From: M55B112 sp964539395
GTDB taxonomy: Bacteria > Bacteroidota > Bacteroidia > Bacteroidales > GCA-2748055
Length of the DNA stretch: 64,000 nucleotides
Assembly: GCA_964539395.1 (NCBI GenBank)
Contig: CAZIIU010000007.1
Span: 1-64,000, forward strand
Reading direction: 5' to 3'
Shown here: piece after piece, positions 47,048-56,083 of the stretch
Numbering within the stretch: the stretch's first letter is position 1
Layout of the letters: every line of letters begins with the position of its first letter
Program-made: the position numbers and the translations under genes
The notes under the pieces: model-generated
The model's input: the letters and a program-made list of their open reading frames with translations, nothing else
The model's database searches: none
Told to the model about the DNA's origin: nothing

Positions 47048-47405
47048 GACGCGCAGTTTAAAGTTGCTACTCTCTGAATGAATAAAATCAAACTACGTGC
47101 CAAAAAACAGAAAAAAATCCTGCCTTACGCATAAGACAGGATTTCCCTATAAAAATGGTAGTTTTAGGGTTAGTATGTATTGTGAATAATACGGAATTAC
47201 TATACTAACATAGACAAATATAGCAAATCAATTCATAGATCAAAGCTTTTTACCCTATTTAATTGAGTTATTTAACAGCACGACTATTTCAAGGCTATAT
47301 TTATTAACTTTTTCCAGTCATGTTTTAAAAAGATTCCACTTACTGAAAAATCGAACAAGCAATAATGTATACATGTAGATTACAGATAACAAATTCAGGT
47401 AAAAA
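47048..47405. other. Intergenic region with terminator and inverted repeat
   Basis: About 358 bp, AT-rich, no gene. Besides the terminator at 47115-47144 it has GTTAGTAT (about 47170) and ATACTAAC (about 47201), a perfect 8-bp inverted repeat. Upstream elements for the OB-fold protein gene must lie in the part near 47048. Confidence 0.4.
47115..47144 (-). terminator. Intrinsic terminator downstream of the AmmeMemoRadiSam operon
   Basis: AAATCCTG and CAGGATTT, extended by CTTA/TAAG with one mismatch, form a 12-bp stem. On the minus strand the hairpin is followed by TTTTTTTCTGTTTTTT, a long U-run. It lies about 260 bp after the last gene of the AMMECR1/MEMO operon and separates it from the next minus-strand gene. 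Confidence 0.75.
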
Positions 47406-47957
47406 TCAGCTGATGATTTCCGATTCAAAAACATAGAGTTCAGCATCTCGCCAGCTGTTCTTCGACAATCCAAGTTTGTTTTCGGCACAACACTCCAGGA
47501 ACTCAACAGGTGACCAACTGTTTTCTGCAGCCACCTGAGGAAGAAGAGTGGCGCGCCTGGTCCCGTGTATCATATAAATCCCATGCCTGCCAATAATGAT
47601 TTCATCTGGTCCTTTTATCCTTGTTCGTTCCGAAAGCACCGATATCTCAATTCTAAGGTGTATCAACTCCACCTCCCTGACAGGTTTGAACCGTCTGTCT
47701 TTGCATGCCGCTTCAACGGCCAACCGATTTACATTCATGTATAATGGGCTATCTTCGGAGAAAGTACCGATACATCCCCTTAAATCATTTTTCACATAAA
47801 CTGAAACAAAAGCGCCCCTACCTGACTGAAGCAAAGGATCAATTTGAAATTTCTCAGGAAGCTTGTTCCTGATTCTGGTTGCCAGATAATCATGTATCGA
47901 CCATTCAGCGATGCTGATCAGTGTATGTTTTTGTTTTCGTGTGAATCCCATACTCAA
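47406..47957 (-). CDS. amrA: AmmeMemoRadiSam system protein A (AMMECR1 domain)
   Basis: 183 residues. The AMMECR1 signature LRGCIGTF stands in GAFVSVYVKNDLRGCIGTFSED, and the family end of domain is FKPVREVELIHLRIEISVLSE, GRHGIYMIHGTRRATLLPQVAAENSWSPVEFLECCAENKLGL. The biochemical function is unknown. Its start overlaps the MEMO stop by four bases, and the three genes amrS-amrB-amrA form one operon, an arrangement conserved in many anaerobic bacteria and archaea and named the AmmeMemoRadiSam system. A terminator follows 260 bp downstream. Confidence 0.93.
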   Translation of the reverse strand: MSMGFTRKQKHTLISIAEWSIHDYLATRIRNKLPEKFQIDPLLQSGRGAFVSVYVKNDLRGCIGTFSEDSPLYMNVNRLAVEAACKDRRFKPVREVELIHLRIEISVLSERTRIKGPDEIIIGRHGIYMIHGTRRATLLPQVAAENSWSPVEFLECCAENKLGLSKNSWRDAELYVFESEIIS

Positions 47958-48787
47958 CTTCCGGAATAAAACAAAACCGATATATAATCGACTACTTCCA
48001 GGGAAGGGGTAACTTCACCTGAGTGTCCTCTCGCCAGCAATAAAGAGTTGTAATCTTCATTAACCAATTCTGCATAAGCCATTAAGGTCATCACCGGACC
48101 ATAACCGCAAATCGAGATCCTGTTCTTTTTTACCGTTTTCTCCAGTCCTTCAATATCTTTGATGAAAATCTTCTCCAACACCATTTGATCCTGTTCGTAC
48201 CCCTGTTCCGGGGTTAAAAAATGAGAGAAATCACTCGAAGCCAGTAATATAATGTTACGTCCGGTTTCGGATACTGCCTGGTAAAGACCTGCAGCCAGTT
48301 TTCTTGCTGTATTTCCCGTCTGGTCCTTCACACATAGTGGAAGTATCTTAACATCATGATTCCGGAAATAATATTGAATAAACGGAATGATTACTTCGGC
48401 TGAGTGTTCGTTCCCCTGAGCCAGGGGATTTTCAGGGTAGGGGAGATGCCCGGATAAATTCATGTCCTGCATTATATCACCTGCGGCATTTCTCCATATT
48501 TCATGCGGATCACGTGCAATACCCGGACCATTTGCGGAATGGTTGGGATTTATAATTACAAACGTGTCAGGTACTATCTTCTCATTCTTTAGGCATTGAA
48601 AAAAGGGTACAGTCTGGTAGCCGCTGAAAACATGTCCCGCATGAGGAAGAACCGCTCCAATTATTCTACCCTGGAGGTTGGATCGTACAGGGTATCTCTC
48701 TTGTTGATCGATCTCTTCAATCAGATGATATATAGACTTTTTCGTATTTGGGTAAAACCTTCCCTCAAAAGCAGCATTTCGGATCAT
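47954..48787 (-). CDS. amrB: AmmeMemoRadiSam system protein B (MEMO family)
   Basis: About 277 residues from MIRNAAFEGRFYPNT; this ATG overlaps the radical SAM stop as ATGA. A longer start 12 codons upstream would overlap more. MEMO motifs are present: PHAGHVFSG, INPNHSANG, GNEHSAEVIIPFIQYYF, LASSDFSHF, and ICGYGPV with a conserved Cys. In structures of the family, His residues and this Cys line a metal site; the fold is like extradiol dioxygenases. Function is unknown. Confidence 0.94.
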   Translation of the reverse strand: MIRNAAFEGRFYPNTKKSIYHLIEEIDQQERYPVRSNLQGRIIGAVLPHAGHVFSGYQTVPFFQCLKNEKIVPDTFVIINPNHSANGPGIARDPHEIWRNAAGDIMQDMNLSGHLPYPENPLAQGNEHSAEVIIPFIQYYFRNHDVKILPLCVKDQTGNTARKLAAGLYQAVSETGRNIILLASSDFSHFLTPEQGYEQDQMVLEKIFIKDIEGLEKTVKKNRISICGYGPVMTLMAYAELVNEDYNSLLLARGHSGEVTPSLEVVDYISVLFYSGS

Positions 48788-49794
48788 AATCGTTCGAATT
48801 TTCCTGTTATAATGGTCCCACATTTTTCGCAGGTATTGTTTTTTATGCCAACAACTTCTGCCCTATATTTATCTCTACGGACTAGTAAATGGTCGCATGA
48901 GGGGCACCTTGTATTGGAATCTATATCCGGCCCCGTATTTCCAAGGTATACATATTTTAAACAGTCTTCTGCTATATGTCTCATATCTTGCAATTTAGAC
49001 ACCGGAGTAGGAGGGAGTTTCATTTTATAACCGGGAAAATACCTTGAAAGATGCAACACCTGGTCCATGCCAAGATGGCCGCGGATATAAGCAATCATTC
49101 TTTTAAATTCCTCAATATTATCGTTGATTCCCGGAATAACAAGGTGCGTTATTTCAAGGTGCCTTCCGCTTTTTTTAATCAGCTCCAAAGCTTTCAGTAC
49201 CGGTTGAAGTGTTGCACCGCTTATTTTACGGTACGTATTGTTGTTGAAGAACTTCAGATCAACATTGAATGCCGATATCAATGGGATTATCTCCTTTAGC
49301 GGATTGGGCATTATATACCCGTTTGTAACGATTGCACATTCTGTTCCGGACTTTTCCAGTGTTTTGGCTGTATCAAACATAAACTCATAATAGACTGTAG
49401 GTTCATTATAGGTAAATGCAAATAACCGGGCCGAATTATTTCTGATGCTCTGTTGAATGTCCTGTATTGTAGTCTTTTGGATCAGAGCTGGTGAAATATC
49501 AATGCACTGCGATATATTTTCGTTCTGACAGTTTGTGCAGTGCATGTTACAGCCAACTGATCCGATGGAGAGAATCTTTTCACCGGGATAAAAATGATAC
49601 AGCGGCTTTTTTTCAACCGGATCTAAGGCTATTGCAGATAACCGACCGTAATTGTCACTTATTAGCTTTCCCATTTGAAAACTCCTTACTTTGCACTTAC
49701 CGGTGGCCTCTTTATCAATCAGACACAGGTGCGGACAAAGCAGACATCTGACGCTTGTTTCGGATAATCTGTTATAGTATCGGGCCTCGTACAT
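48784..49794 (-). CDS. amrS: AmmeMemoRadiSam system radical SAM enzyme
   Basis: 336 residues. The radical SAM cluster CNMHCTNC (CxxxCxxC) occurs in IGSVGCNMHCTNCQNENIS at about residues 80-87. Before it lies a family-specific Cys set, VRCLLCPHLCLI and TGKCKVR. After the barrel (FTYNEPTVYYEF, VDLKFFNNNTYRKI) the C-terminus has CPSC and CEKC, which can bind zinc. It is the first gene of the triad, related to PflA-type activating enzymes. Its substrate is unknown; MEMO or AMMECR1 could be the target. Confidence 0.95.
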   Translation of the reverse strand: MYEARYYNRLSETSVRCLLCPHLCLIDKEATGKCKVRSFQMGKLISDNYGRLSAIALDPVEKKPLYHFYPGEKILSIGSVGCNMHCTNCQNENISQCIDISPALIQKTTIQDIQQSIRNNSARLFAFTYNEPTVYYEFMFDTAKTLEKSGTECAIVTNGYIMPNPLKEIIPLISAFNVDLKFFNNNTYRKISGATLQPVLKALELIKKSGRHLEITHLVIPGINDNIEEFKRMIAYIRGHLGMDQVLHLSRYFPGYKMKLPPTPVSKLQDMRHIAEDCLKYVYLGNTGPDIDSNTRCPSCDHLLVRRDKYRAEVVGIKNNTCEKCGTIITGKFERL

Positions 49795-50035
49795 ACAACG
49801 AAAGTTACGATTTTTAACGATTTCGTCATAAACTTTCTTACGATTCAGATGTTAAACGGTAGAATAGTTTGTGATACCAGCTGATCATTATCAAATTGAG
49901 AATTATTAACTTGTGAACCGTTCATTGAGCAGCAGGTTACATGAATCGCTGGCAAAAAAAGGATATGAACCGAAATCGCCTTGATGATGAGTTGGTGAAA
50001 GCAATAAATGGTTCGTTAGCAAATAAATTTTACCA

Positions 50036-50668
50036 ATGAATACAACAGTGCTGATAATATCAGCTATATTTCTTGTCGGAACTGCTGATAGTTTCAATGA
50101 AGAAGGACCTGAAAAACTGAAAAAAATGAATATGCCGAAAACTGAAGTCGCAACACTGGCTGGAGGGTGTTTCTGGTGTACAGAAGCTATATTTGACAGG
50201 GTTAAAGGGGTGCAATCCGTCGTATCCGGTTACTCGGGTGGTCATGCAGTGAATCCCGCCTACAGGGAGGTAACCAGTGGCAGGACAGGACATGCAGAAG
50301 CTATCCAGGTAACCTATGACCCATCAGAAATTTCATACATTGAACTATTGGAGATTTTTTTCAAAACCCATGATCCCACAACCCTGAACAGACAGGGTGC
50401 TGATATTGGAACCCAGTACAGGTCTGCCATATTTTATCATTCTGAGGAACAGAAAAGAATTGCGGAGGAGATCATAACTGCACTTAACAGGGAAGGTATC
50501 TGGAAAAATCCAATAGTAACAGAAGTAACTTCTTTCAGTAACTTCTATCCAGCTGAAAAATATCACCAGAGCTACTATGATAATAATCCCGGACAGGGAT
50601 ATTGCAGGGTTGTAATACAGCCGAAACTGGAAATGTTCAAGCGGGTATTTGAAGACAAATTGAAATAA
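50036..50668 (+). CDS. msrA: Peptide methionine (S)-S-oxide reductase MsrA
   Basis: 210 residues with a hydrophobic N-terminus (MNTTVLIISAIFLVGTADSF), possibly a signal peptide, so the protein may act in the periplasm. Catalytic motif GGCFWCTEAIFD at about 42-53; YREVTSGRTGHAEAIQV, NRQGADIGTQYRSAIFYH and AEKYHQSYY complete the family. It repairs oxidised methionine. No msrB domain is fused, unlike many Bacteroidota. The gene converges with the kinase fragment only four bases downstream. Confidence 0.95.
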   Translation: MNTTVLIISAIFLVGTADSFNEEGPEKLKKMNMPKTEVATLAGGCFWCTEAIFDRVKGVQSVVSGYSGGHAVNPAYREVTSGRTGHAEAIQVTYDPSEISYIELLEIFFKTHDPTTLNRQGADIGTQYRSAIFYHSEEQKRIAEEIITALNREGIWKNPIVTEVTSFSNFYPAEKYHQSYYDNNPGQGYCRVVIQPKLEMFKRVFEDKLK

Positions 50669-50672
50669 ATGA

Positions 50673-51104
50673 CTATTCCTTTGGGAAGCAGATGGAAAAT
50701 TCTGAACCTTTACCTTCCGTTGTTTTAACAGAAATAGTCCCGCCATTCTTCTCGGTGTAATCCTTTGCAATCAGGAGTCCGAGTCCGGAGCCCTTTTCTC
50801 TGAGCGTTCCAACTGTGGTAGTGATATTTACCGTTGAAAACAGATTGTCGAGCATATCCGCCCGAATTCCTGTACCATGATCAATTACCGAGATGCAATA
50901 AGATTCTTCTTTTATATAACTTGTGATAATTACATCATTTCCTGAATAGCTGAATTTTATTGCATTCATTATAAGGTTTCTTAGTACTGCCTTTATCATT
51001 TCGACATCGATACTGAGCGTAAATCTATCCCTGAATTCCGTGCGTACATTGATCCTCTTCTGCTCAATTGAACATGACAGATCAACGATACAATCCTCAA
51101 CAAG
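50673..51104 (-). CDS. Sensor histidine kinase, C-terminal ATPase part (frameshifted)
   Basis: This frame starts with LVEDCIVDLSCSIEQKRI directly after the A8 run and continues without stop through a HATPase_c domain: NLIMNAIKFSYSG (N box), DHGTGIRADMLDNLF (G1), GSGLGLLIAKDY (G2). It has no own signal, start or dimerisation domain. It completes the kinase encoded by the frame just upstream, whose HisKA part is otherwise without ATPase. An ATG inside (50999) would make only 108 residues. So the two reading frames are one gene separated by a one-base shift. Confidence 0.85.
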   Translation of the reverse strand, partial: LVEDCIVDLSCSIEQKRINVRTEFRDRFTLSIDVEMIKAVLRNLIMNAIKFSYSGNDVIITSYIKEESYCISVIDHGTGIRADMLDNLFSTVNITTTVGTLREKGSGLGLLIAKDYTEKNGGTISVKTTEGKGSEFSICFPKE

Positions 51105-52716
51105 TTTTTTTTACTGATGTTTCTGTTTTCCTGATCTTGACCATGTCCATTTGCGATCTGGCCCAAAGCAACATATTATCAAGCAGTGAGAGAGCTCGCC
51201 TGGTGCCAAGTCTGATCTGCTCAATATACTCCATTTTGGTATCATAATCCAAATCATCAAATTTATCATTTAACAGGTCCGTAAAACCACTGATAGCTGA
51301 AACAGGGTTTCTAAGATCATGAGCAATAATTGAAAACAGCCTGTTTTTTTCATAGTTCATCCGCTTTAACTCCTTTTCAGAATTAATCAGCTTTTTATTG
51401 TAGCTGTTTAACAATTGGTTTTTCTCTTCAAGCAGCTTTTTCTGGTTTTTACTCCGGTTGTAACCTGATATAAGAATAATTACAACAATGAATGAGACAA
51501 GAATCAACAAAATGAAGATATAATTGAGTTTTTGTTGCATTTGCTGCTCGGTTTTCAGCTGGAGCAACTCTTTCTCCCTGATTCTTTGCCTGTAGCTGAA
51601 TAGCAGTTCTTCGATGCGCTGCTCCGATTTCTCTTCTCTGATTTTGTTGTTTAATGAATCCCGCTTGAGGTAATACATGTATGCGTTTTCGAAATCCTGT
51701 AAATCGGCAAACAGGTCAGCACACTCCTTATAAGCCGCAATCTCATAGGTGGCTATTTTTTTCTTCCTGGCCATTTCCATTGCAAACTCAAGGTAGTTTA
51801 AGCTCGAATCAAATTCATTTCGTAACCTTAAGAAATATCCCATATTTATCATACCGGAGATCAATCCGAAATCGTCTCCTGCTTTCATTGAAAGGTCCAG
51901 TGCCCGGCGACTGTATAGCATGGCTGAATCTGGTTTGAGGGCTTTATCGTATCCTATTGCAATATTGCCACAGACAAGAGCAAGTTTACGCTGATCGTCT
52001 AACTTCCTGAAACCATTAGCAGCCTTGTAAAAATACTTGAGTGACTGTTCTACCTCATTTTGATCAAGTAACAGGATACCAAGGTTGTTATAAATCTTAT
52101 ACTTTTTGTTGTTGAATTTCAGATCGTTATAGATTTTTAAGGATGTTTCAAAATACTCCTTTGCCTTTTGGGGATAGCGGGAGTGATAGCTGATCTTCCC
52201 AAGTTCATTATAAACCTCGGCAATTCCTTCTTTATAGTTGCTTTGTTCGAAATAGCCGAGTGCCATCATATGCTGCTCAGTGGCACTGGCATAATCACCT
52301 AACCTGAAATAATTTTTGCCTAAATTCAGAGCCAGCCATCCCATCTCCTGGTATTCACCAAGTTCACTGAATAGCAGAAGTGCTTCACGGGCATGGTCCA
52401 TAGCTTTCTCGATATCGAGGTTATGGTGTGCTTCAAACCCATAGAATTTCCTGATAAAAGCATCAATCAGTTTATCGTACTGTTGCTCCTGGTACTTTTC
52501 TAGCAAACTCCTGTAATATAGTACTGAATCAACGTCCTGCGGATAATGGTATAAGGCGATCTTCAGATTGATATAAGCCTTTTCGGATTCAGTGGCCGTT
52601 TGTCTGACAAACAGCAATGAATCTTTGACACTGGGGGACCTGGTTTGCGAAAATGAAATAACAGGCAGCAGGGCTAACAGCAGTATGGTAATACCTATTT
52701 TAGGAATTCGATCCAT
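51097..52716 (-). CDS. TPR-containing sensor histidine kinase, N-terminal part (frameshifted)
   Basis: 539 residues. Signal peptide (MDRIPKIGITILLLALLPVISFS), about seven TPR units (40-380; e.g. AEVYNELGKISYHSRYPQKA), a transmembrane helix (YIFILLILVSFIVVIILI), a coiled coil, and a HisKA domain with FSIIAHDLRNPVSA. It ends abruptly in SVKKTC and a stop. Dropping one base from the run of eight A (51105-51112) restores the frame into LVEDC and the ATPase domain, giving one kinase of about 680 residues. No response regulator is adjacent. Either a real mutation, a slippage site or an assembly error. Confidence 0.88.
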   Translation of the reverse strand: MDRIPKIGITILLLALLPVISFSQTRSPSVKDSLLFVRQTATESEKAYINLKIALYHYPQDVDSVLYYRSLLEKYQEQQYDKLIDAFIRKFYGFEAHHNLDIEKAMDHAREALLLFSELGEYQEMGWLALNLGKNYFRLGDYASATEQHMMALGYFEQSNYKEGIAEVYNELGKISYHSRYPQKAKEYFETSLKIYNDLKFNNKKYKIYNNLGILLLDQNEVEQSLKYFYKAANGFRKLDDQRKLALVCGNIAIGYDKALKPDSAMLYSRRALDLSMKAGDDFGLISGMINMGYFLRLRNEFDSSLNYLEFAMEMARKKKIATYEIAAYKECADLFADLQDFENAYMYYLKRDSLNNKIREEKSEQRIEELLFSYRQRIREKELLQLKTEQQMQQKLNYIFILLILVSFIVVIILISGYNRSKNQKKLLEEKNQLLNSYNKKLINSEKELKRMNYEKNRLFSIIAHDLRNPVSAISGFTDLLNDKFDDLDYDTKMEYIEQIRLGTRRALSLLDNMLLWARSQMDMVKIRKTETSVKKTC

Positions 52717-52858
52717 AATGACCAGGCTTCTGTCTTCTAAGGTACTATTTTTTCAATATACATCCGAAATAACCGATGTACATTTTTTTCCTGTATTGAG
52801 AATAATATCCGGATACTACGCTGTTACATAAGTCTGTATGAAAGAGGATGTAAGTTTT

Positions 52859-54106
52859 TTACTTAATTGAATATCCCATTATCGCGTTACCCCGACGCAC
52901 ATAGAGCACACCCTGGTGAATCGTTGGGTGGGAAAAATGTTCACGTGTTCCTTTATCGATCCTGAAAGAGCCAACAGATTCCAATTGTCCCTGATCGTAT
53001 GCAACAAGATGGATGCTTCCTTTGTGGCTGTAGTAATATATCATACTGTCGGCTGCTATGACCACACCTCTTCCGATTGCCAAAGAGTCTGCAATAATAC
53101 CGGATTCGGCATGGATGGAAAGTAGGTGAGGCCGGACAGTTCCACTTCCATAAAGATAGGAACCGATCTTTACAATACCACCCATATAACTGTCGAAGTC
53201 CTTGTTTCGCCAAATCTCTTCAATTTGTGTTCCATCATCCGACAAAGACAATTTCACCCCGCAGTTACCATCACCTGCTGCATAATAGATCGCTCCATCT
53301 TCATATATAACCGTATTGGAATGGGTGTCGCCAGTGCCTGGTTTTCTTTCTGCAGGGGAGTAGTTATCCTGTTCATGCGACCAGAGTAATTCTCCGCTCT
53401 CAGTATCAAAAGCTAAAAGGTGATATGCAGAGAAAGTTAGAAAAACTGATCGGCCTGAGGGTGTAACGATAACCCGCGGAGGGTGGTAGGCAGAAGGCTC
53501 ACTTAATCCTTTAGAAGACCAAACCAAATCGCCTGTATATCTGTTTAATGCAACAATATTATGTTGTTCTCCTCCAGCAGTCCAGAATAACTTATCCTCA
53601 TAGATATATGGTGACTCTGAATGGCCAAAGTAAGGAAGGATACCCTGAAAATCGTTTCTTAAATCCCTTGACCAAACGAGGATATTTTTTCTATAATCGA
53701 TACAGAACAGATCTCCAAATCCGGTGCTGACATAAAGTAGATTACCAACAATGGTAGGTGTTGATCTTGATCCCGGATAGTTTTTAATCCACTCTTTACC
53801 AAGCTCATAGGACCATATCTTATTTCCTTCAAGATCATAGCAATAAAGCAGGGCGATACTATCCGGGGCACCTGTGCAGAACAACAGGTTATCAGCGATA
53901 ACCGGTGATCCATAGCCATTGCCGATGCTGTCGATATAAAATGTCATTTCAGGACCATCTTCCGGCCATGATCTCAACAAGTCTGTTTCATTGAAAATTC
54001 CGGTACGATCGGGTCCGCGAAATTCAAAGATCTCATTGTTAGGTTTATTGCAGGAAAAGAGCAGAATTGAGGCAGTTGTAATTATGAAGTAAATAATTAG
54101 TTTCAT
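52859..54106 (-). CDS. PQQ-type beta-propeller lipoprotein
   Basis: About 415 residues from MKLIIYFIITTASILLFSCNKPN, which gives a lipobox with Cys19; an ATG 20 codons upstream lacks this advantage. After it EFRGPDRTGIFNETDLLRSWPEDGPEM is typical of PQQ-like propellers, followed by repeated blades (GSPVIADNLLFCTG, STPTIVGNLLYVSTGFGDLFCIDYR, IVALNRYTGDLVWS, LLAFDTESGELLWS). No catalytic residues of quinoproteins were seen, so it is probably a scaffold or binding protein. It stands alone. Confidence 0.85.
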   Translation of the reverse strand: MKLIIYFIITTASILLFSCNKPNNEIFEFRGPDRTGIFNETDLLRSWPEDGPEMTFYIDSIGNGYGSPVIADNLLFCTGAPDSIALLYCYDLEGNKIWSYELGKEWIKNYPGSRSTPTIVGNLLYVSTGFGDLFCIDYRKNILVWSRDLRNDFQGILPYFGHSESPYIYEDKLFWTAGGEQHNIVALNRYTGDLVWSSKGLSEPSAYHPPRVIVTPSGRSVFLTFSAYHLLAFDTESGELLWSHEQDNYSPAERKPGTGDTHSNTVIYEDGAIYYAAGDGNCGVKLSLSDDGTQIEEIWRNKDFDSYMGGIVKIGSYLYGSGTVRPHLLSIHAESGIIADSLAIGRGVVIAADSMIYYYSHKGSIHLVAYDQGQLESVGSFRIDKGTREHFSHPTIHQGVLYVRRGNAIMGYSIK

Positions 54107-54258
54107 GGAGCTAAAGCTTGTTGGATGGTTGTAAAAATTATTTGTATGACTGAAAATACTGCTCAAAAATAATTATTTATGTTTTTCTCCAACTACCTTG
54201 AAATAATTTATAAGCAGATCCTTAAACGGGTTTTCTCATATTTATATGCAGTTTGCCT

Positions 54259-54440
54259 GTATTTATTGTATGAAGGCTATTTTTATCTGTTACCAGACAA
54301 GTTGAATGAAGAGCATTTTTATCTGATGGCAGTTTGTATTTGTGAAAGAAAAGCACTCTTATCTGTTACCAGCTCGTATTTATTGAATGAAAAGCAATTG
54401 TATCTGATGCCAGCTCGTATTTATAGAATGAAGGGCAATT
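54259..54440. repeat. Degenerate tandem repeat of about 41 bp, five units
   Basis: Units beginning GTATTTATTGAATGAA and ending TATCTGATGCCAGCTC start at 54259, 54301 (shortened), 54336, 54376 and 54417 (partial). They fill the gap between the propeller and TPR genes. A 92-codon plus-strand frame crosses them but has no recognisable features. Confidence 0.8.
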
Positions 54441-54516
54441 CATTCAAAAAGTCTTAATACAAAAAAAAGAATAAGTCCCATAATTAATATTATGTTAAAT
54501 AGAAGTAGCATAATAA

Positions 54517-54547
54517 AGGGGGAAAAACAGATTGCTTTCTTCCCCCT
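54517..54547 (-). terminator. Terminator after the TPR gene
   Basis: AGGGGGAA and TTCCCCCT form a perfect 8-bp stem with a 15-nt loop; on the minus strand it is followed by TTATTATGC. It lies 17 bp after the TPR protein stop. Confidence 0.6.
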
Positions 54548-54563
54548 CTTCTGTTATTATTTG

Positions 54564-55925
54564 CTATAACTCCTGCAGTCGTTTCTCTGTACGTATATAA
54601 TTTTCATTCTCGCTTCCATACAACTTGTAATAGACTCTTTTAAGTATATCCAAAGCCTCCCGCCTAACCATTCGATCATCTGCTGCAAGTTGATATGCTT
54701 TTTCAAGTTTTTCTGCTGCGGTTTCATAATACTTTCTGCCTTTTTCACTCATTTGCTCCCGTAAATCCGGATCCGACTCGTAGCTCTCCTGCTCGTAGTA
54801 ATTCGCACCAACTGCATAATTCACATAGCCGCTCTGATACCACACATTCGGGTTTGTCGGGTCATACATTAAAGATGTATCATAGAGTGCAAGTGACTCC
54901 TTGATCAATTCCTCTTCTACATCCGGAACATTTGTAATGAGCAAACCCTTCCAGTAGTATGCAGCCGGACACTCCGGCCTCTTCTCAAGGCGCTCTTCAA
55001 TAAAATCAAGTCCCTTTTCATTTTCTTTCATCAGATAATATGCCTGAGCAGTGACAGTAACCAGCAAGGTGCTGTCGGGATACTGTTCGAGACCTTTCTT
55101 CAGATTCTTAATGGCACCGAGCGTATCACCTATGGCATAATAATCCCTGGTCATTTGTAAATAATTGGAAGAACCACCATAACCAAGATCAGATAGTTGA
55201 TCATAATATTTGATCGCTTTCCTGTACATTTCTTCAGCTTTCTGTTCTTTGTCATCACGCATGTAGTTTGCACCAATCTCGCGGGCCACGATGCCACTAT
55301 AATTAATCATCAATGTATCAACAACGTCTTCAAATATAGGGAATTCATTAACCTCCAGAACCGACTCAAAAGCCTCAAGTGCAGCCAGGTAATTCTCATG
55401 AAAATACTGGTTCTGCCCCTCGCGCTGAAACTGAAGCTTCAATTCTTTCAGGTTATCCTCAATCCGCTCCTGGGTCTTCATTTTCTTATCCTCTTCCGTC
55501 AGCTGAACAGCTTTTTGATAACTTCTAAGTGCCTCTGAAAGTGGGTTCTCATGGATAGGATCCACCCTGGTCCATCCCCTCAATCTGCCATTCTCAAAGA
55601 AATACCTGATATTTTCATACTCAAAGATTTCCAGATCCTCTTTTTTTTCGATCGAATCCGGCTTGTTGTAAAACAGTTGTACGGTGGTTTGGTCCATTCC
55701 CAGCTGAATCTGCTCCAGTCCCAGATTATCAATATCCTGAAACAACTCGCCACGCTTTATCCAGGTTTTTTCTTTCAATCCCTTCTTCTCATGGGCAATC
55801 TGCTCATCACTTTTTTCAGCTTTCTTTTTCAGTGTGCTGTAATTCAGGAGTATAGGCGGTGTTTGTGCCAGTATTCCTCCAAATAAAAATACAGTAACAA
55901 CAGTAGTTAACATCAAACGTTTCAT
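54564..55925 (-). CDS. Periplasmic TPR protein downstream of gyrA
   Basis: About 453 residues from MKRLMLTTVVTVFLFGGILAQ, a signal peptide; an ATG four codons earlier is less likely. A charged coil (KKKAEKSDEQIAHEKKGLKEK) precedes a BamE-like patch (LGMDQTTVQLFYNKPDSIEKKEDLEIFEYENIRYFFENGRL) and then TPR units to the end (NQYFHENYLAALEAFESVLE, AEEMYRKAIKYYDQL, AAYYWKGLLI). TPR proteins of this kind often follow gyrA in Bacteroidota. Function unknown; a role in envelope assembly is a guess from the BamE-like patch. It has its own promoter. Confidence 0.8.
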   Translation of the reverse strand: MKRLMLTTVVTVFLFGGILAQTPPILLNYSTLKKKAEKSDEQIAHEKKGLKEKTWIKRGELFQDIDNLGLEQIQLGMDQTTVQLFYNKPDSIEKKEDLEIFEYENIRYFFENGRLRGWTRVDPIHENPLSEALRSYQKAVQLTEEDKKMKTQERIEDNLKELKLQFQREGQNQYFHENYLAALEAFESVLEVNEFPIFEDVVDTLMINYSGIVAREIGANYMRDDKEQKAEEMYRKAIKYYDQLSDLGYGGSSNYLQMTRDYYAIGDTLGAIKNLKKGLEQYPDSTLLVTVTAQAYYLMKENEKGLDFIEERLEKRPECPAAYYWKGLLITNVPDVEEELIKESLALYDTSLMYDPTNPNVWYQSGYVNYAVGANYYEQESYESDPDLREQMSEKGRKYYETAAEKLEKAYQLAADDRMVRREALDILKRVYYKLYGSENENYIRTEKRLQEL

Positions 55926-55957
55926 ATGTATCGTCATTAATTGTGGTTTTATTTTCT

Positions 55958-55988
55958 CAAAAATAAGAACTTATCGATGAATCATCAA
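55958..55988 (-). promoter_or_regulatory. Promoter of the TPR gene
   Basis: On the minus strand TTG (55986-55988), 20 bases, then TATTTTTG (55958-55965). The predicted leader before the start codon is about 25 nt, so the gene can be expressed apart from gyrA. Confidence 0.55.
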
Positions 55989-56083
55989 ATAGGATGCCAT
56001 ACTTTTATTCAATTCTGATGAAGAAACATTCGCTTTCAACTCAGGAAATGAGATGGTATTGATCCCGGATGAACTCTGTATTT

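Noticed and set aside
49941..50039. A 32-codon frame overlapping the msrA start
   Set aside because: Possible leader peptide, but no supporting signal.
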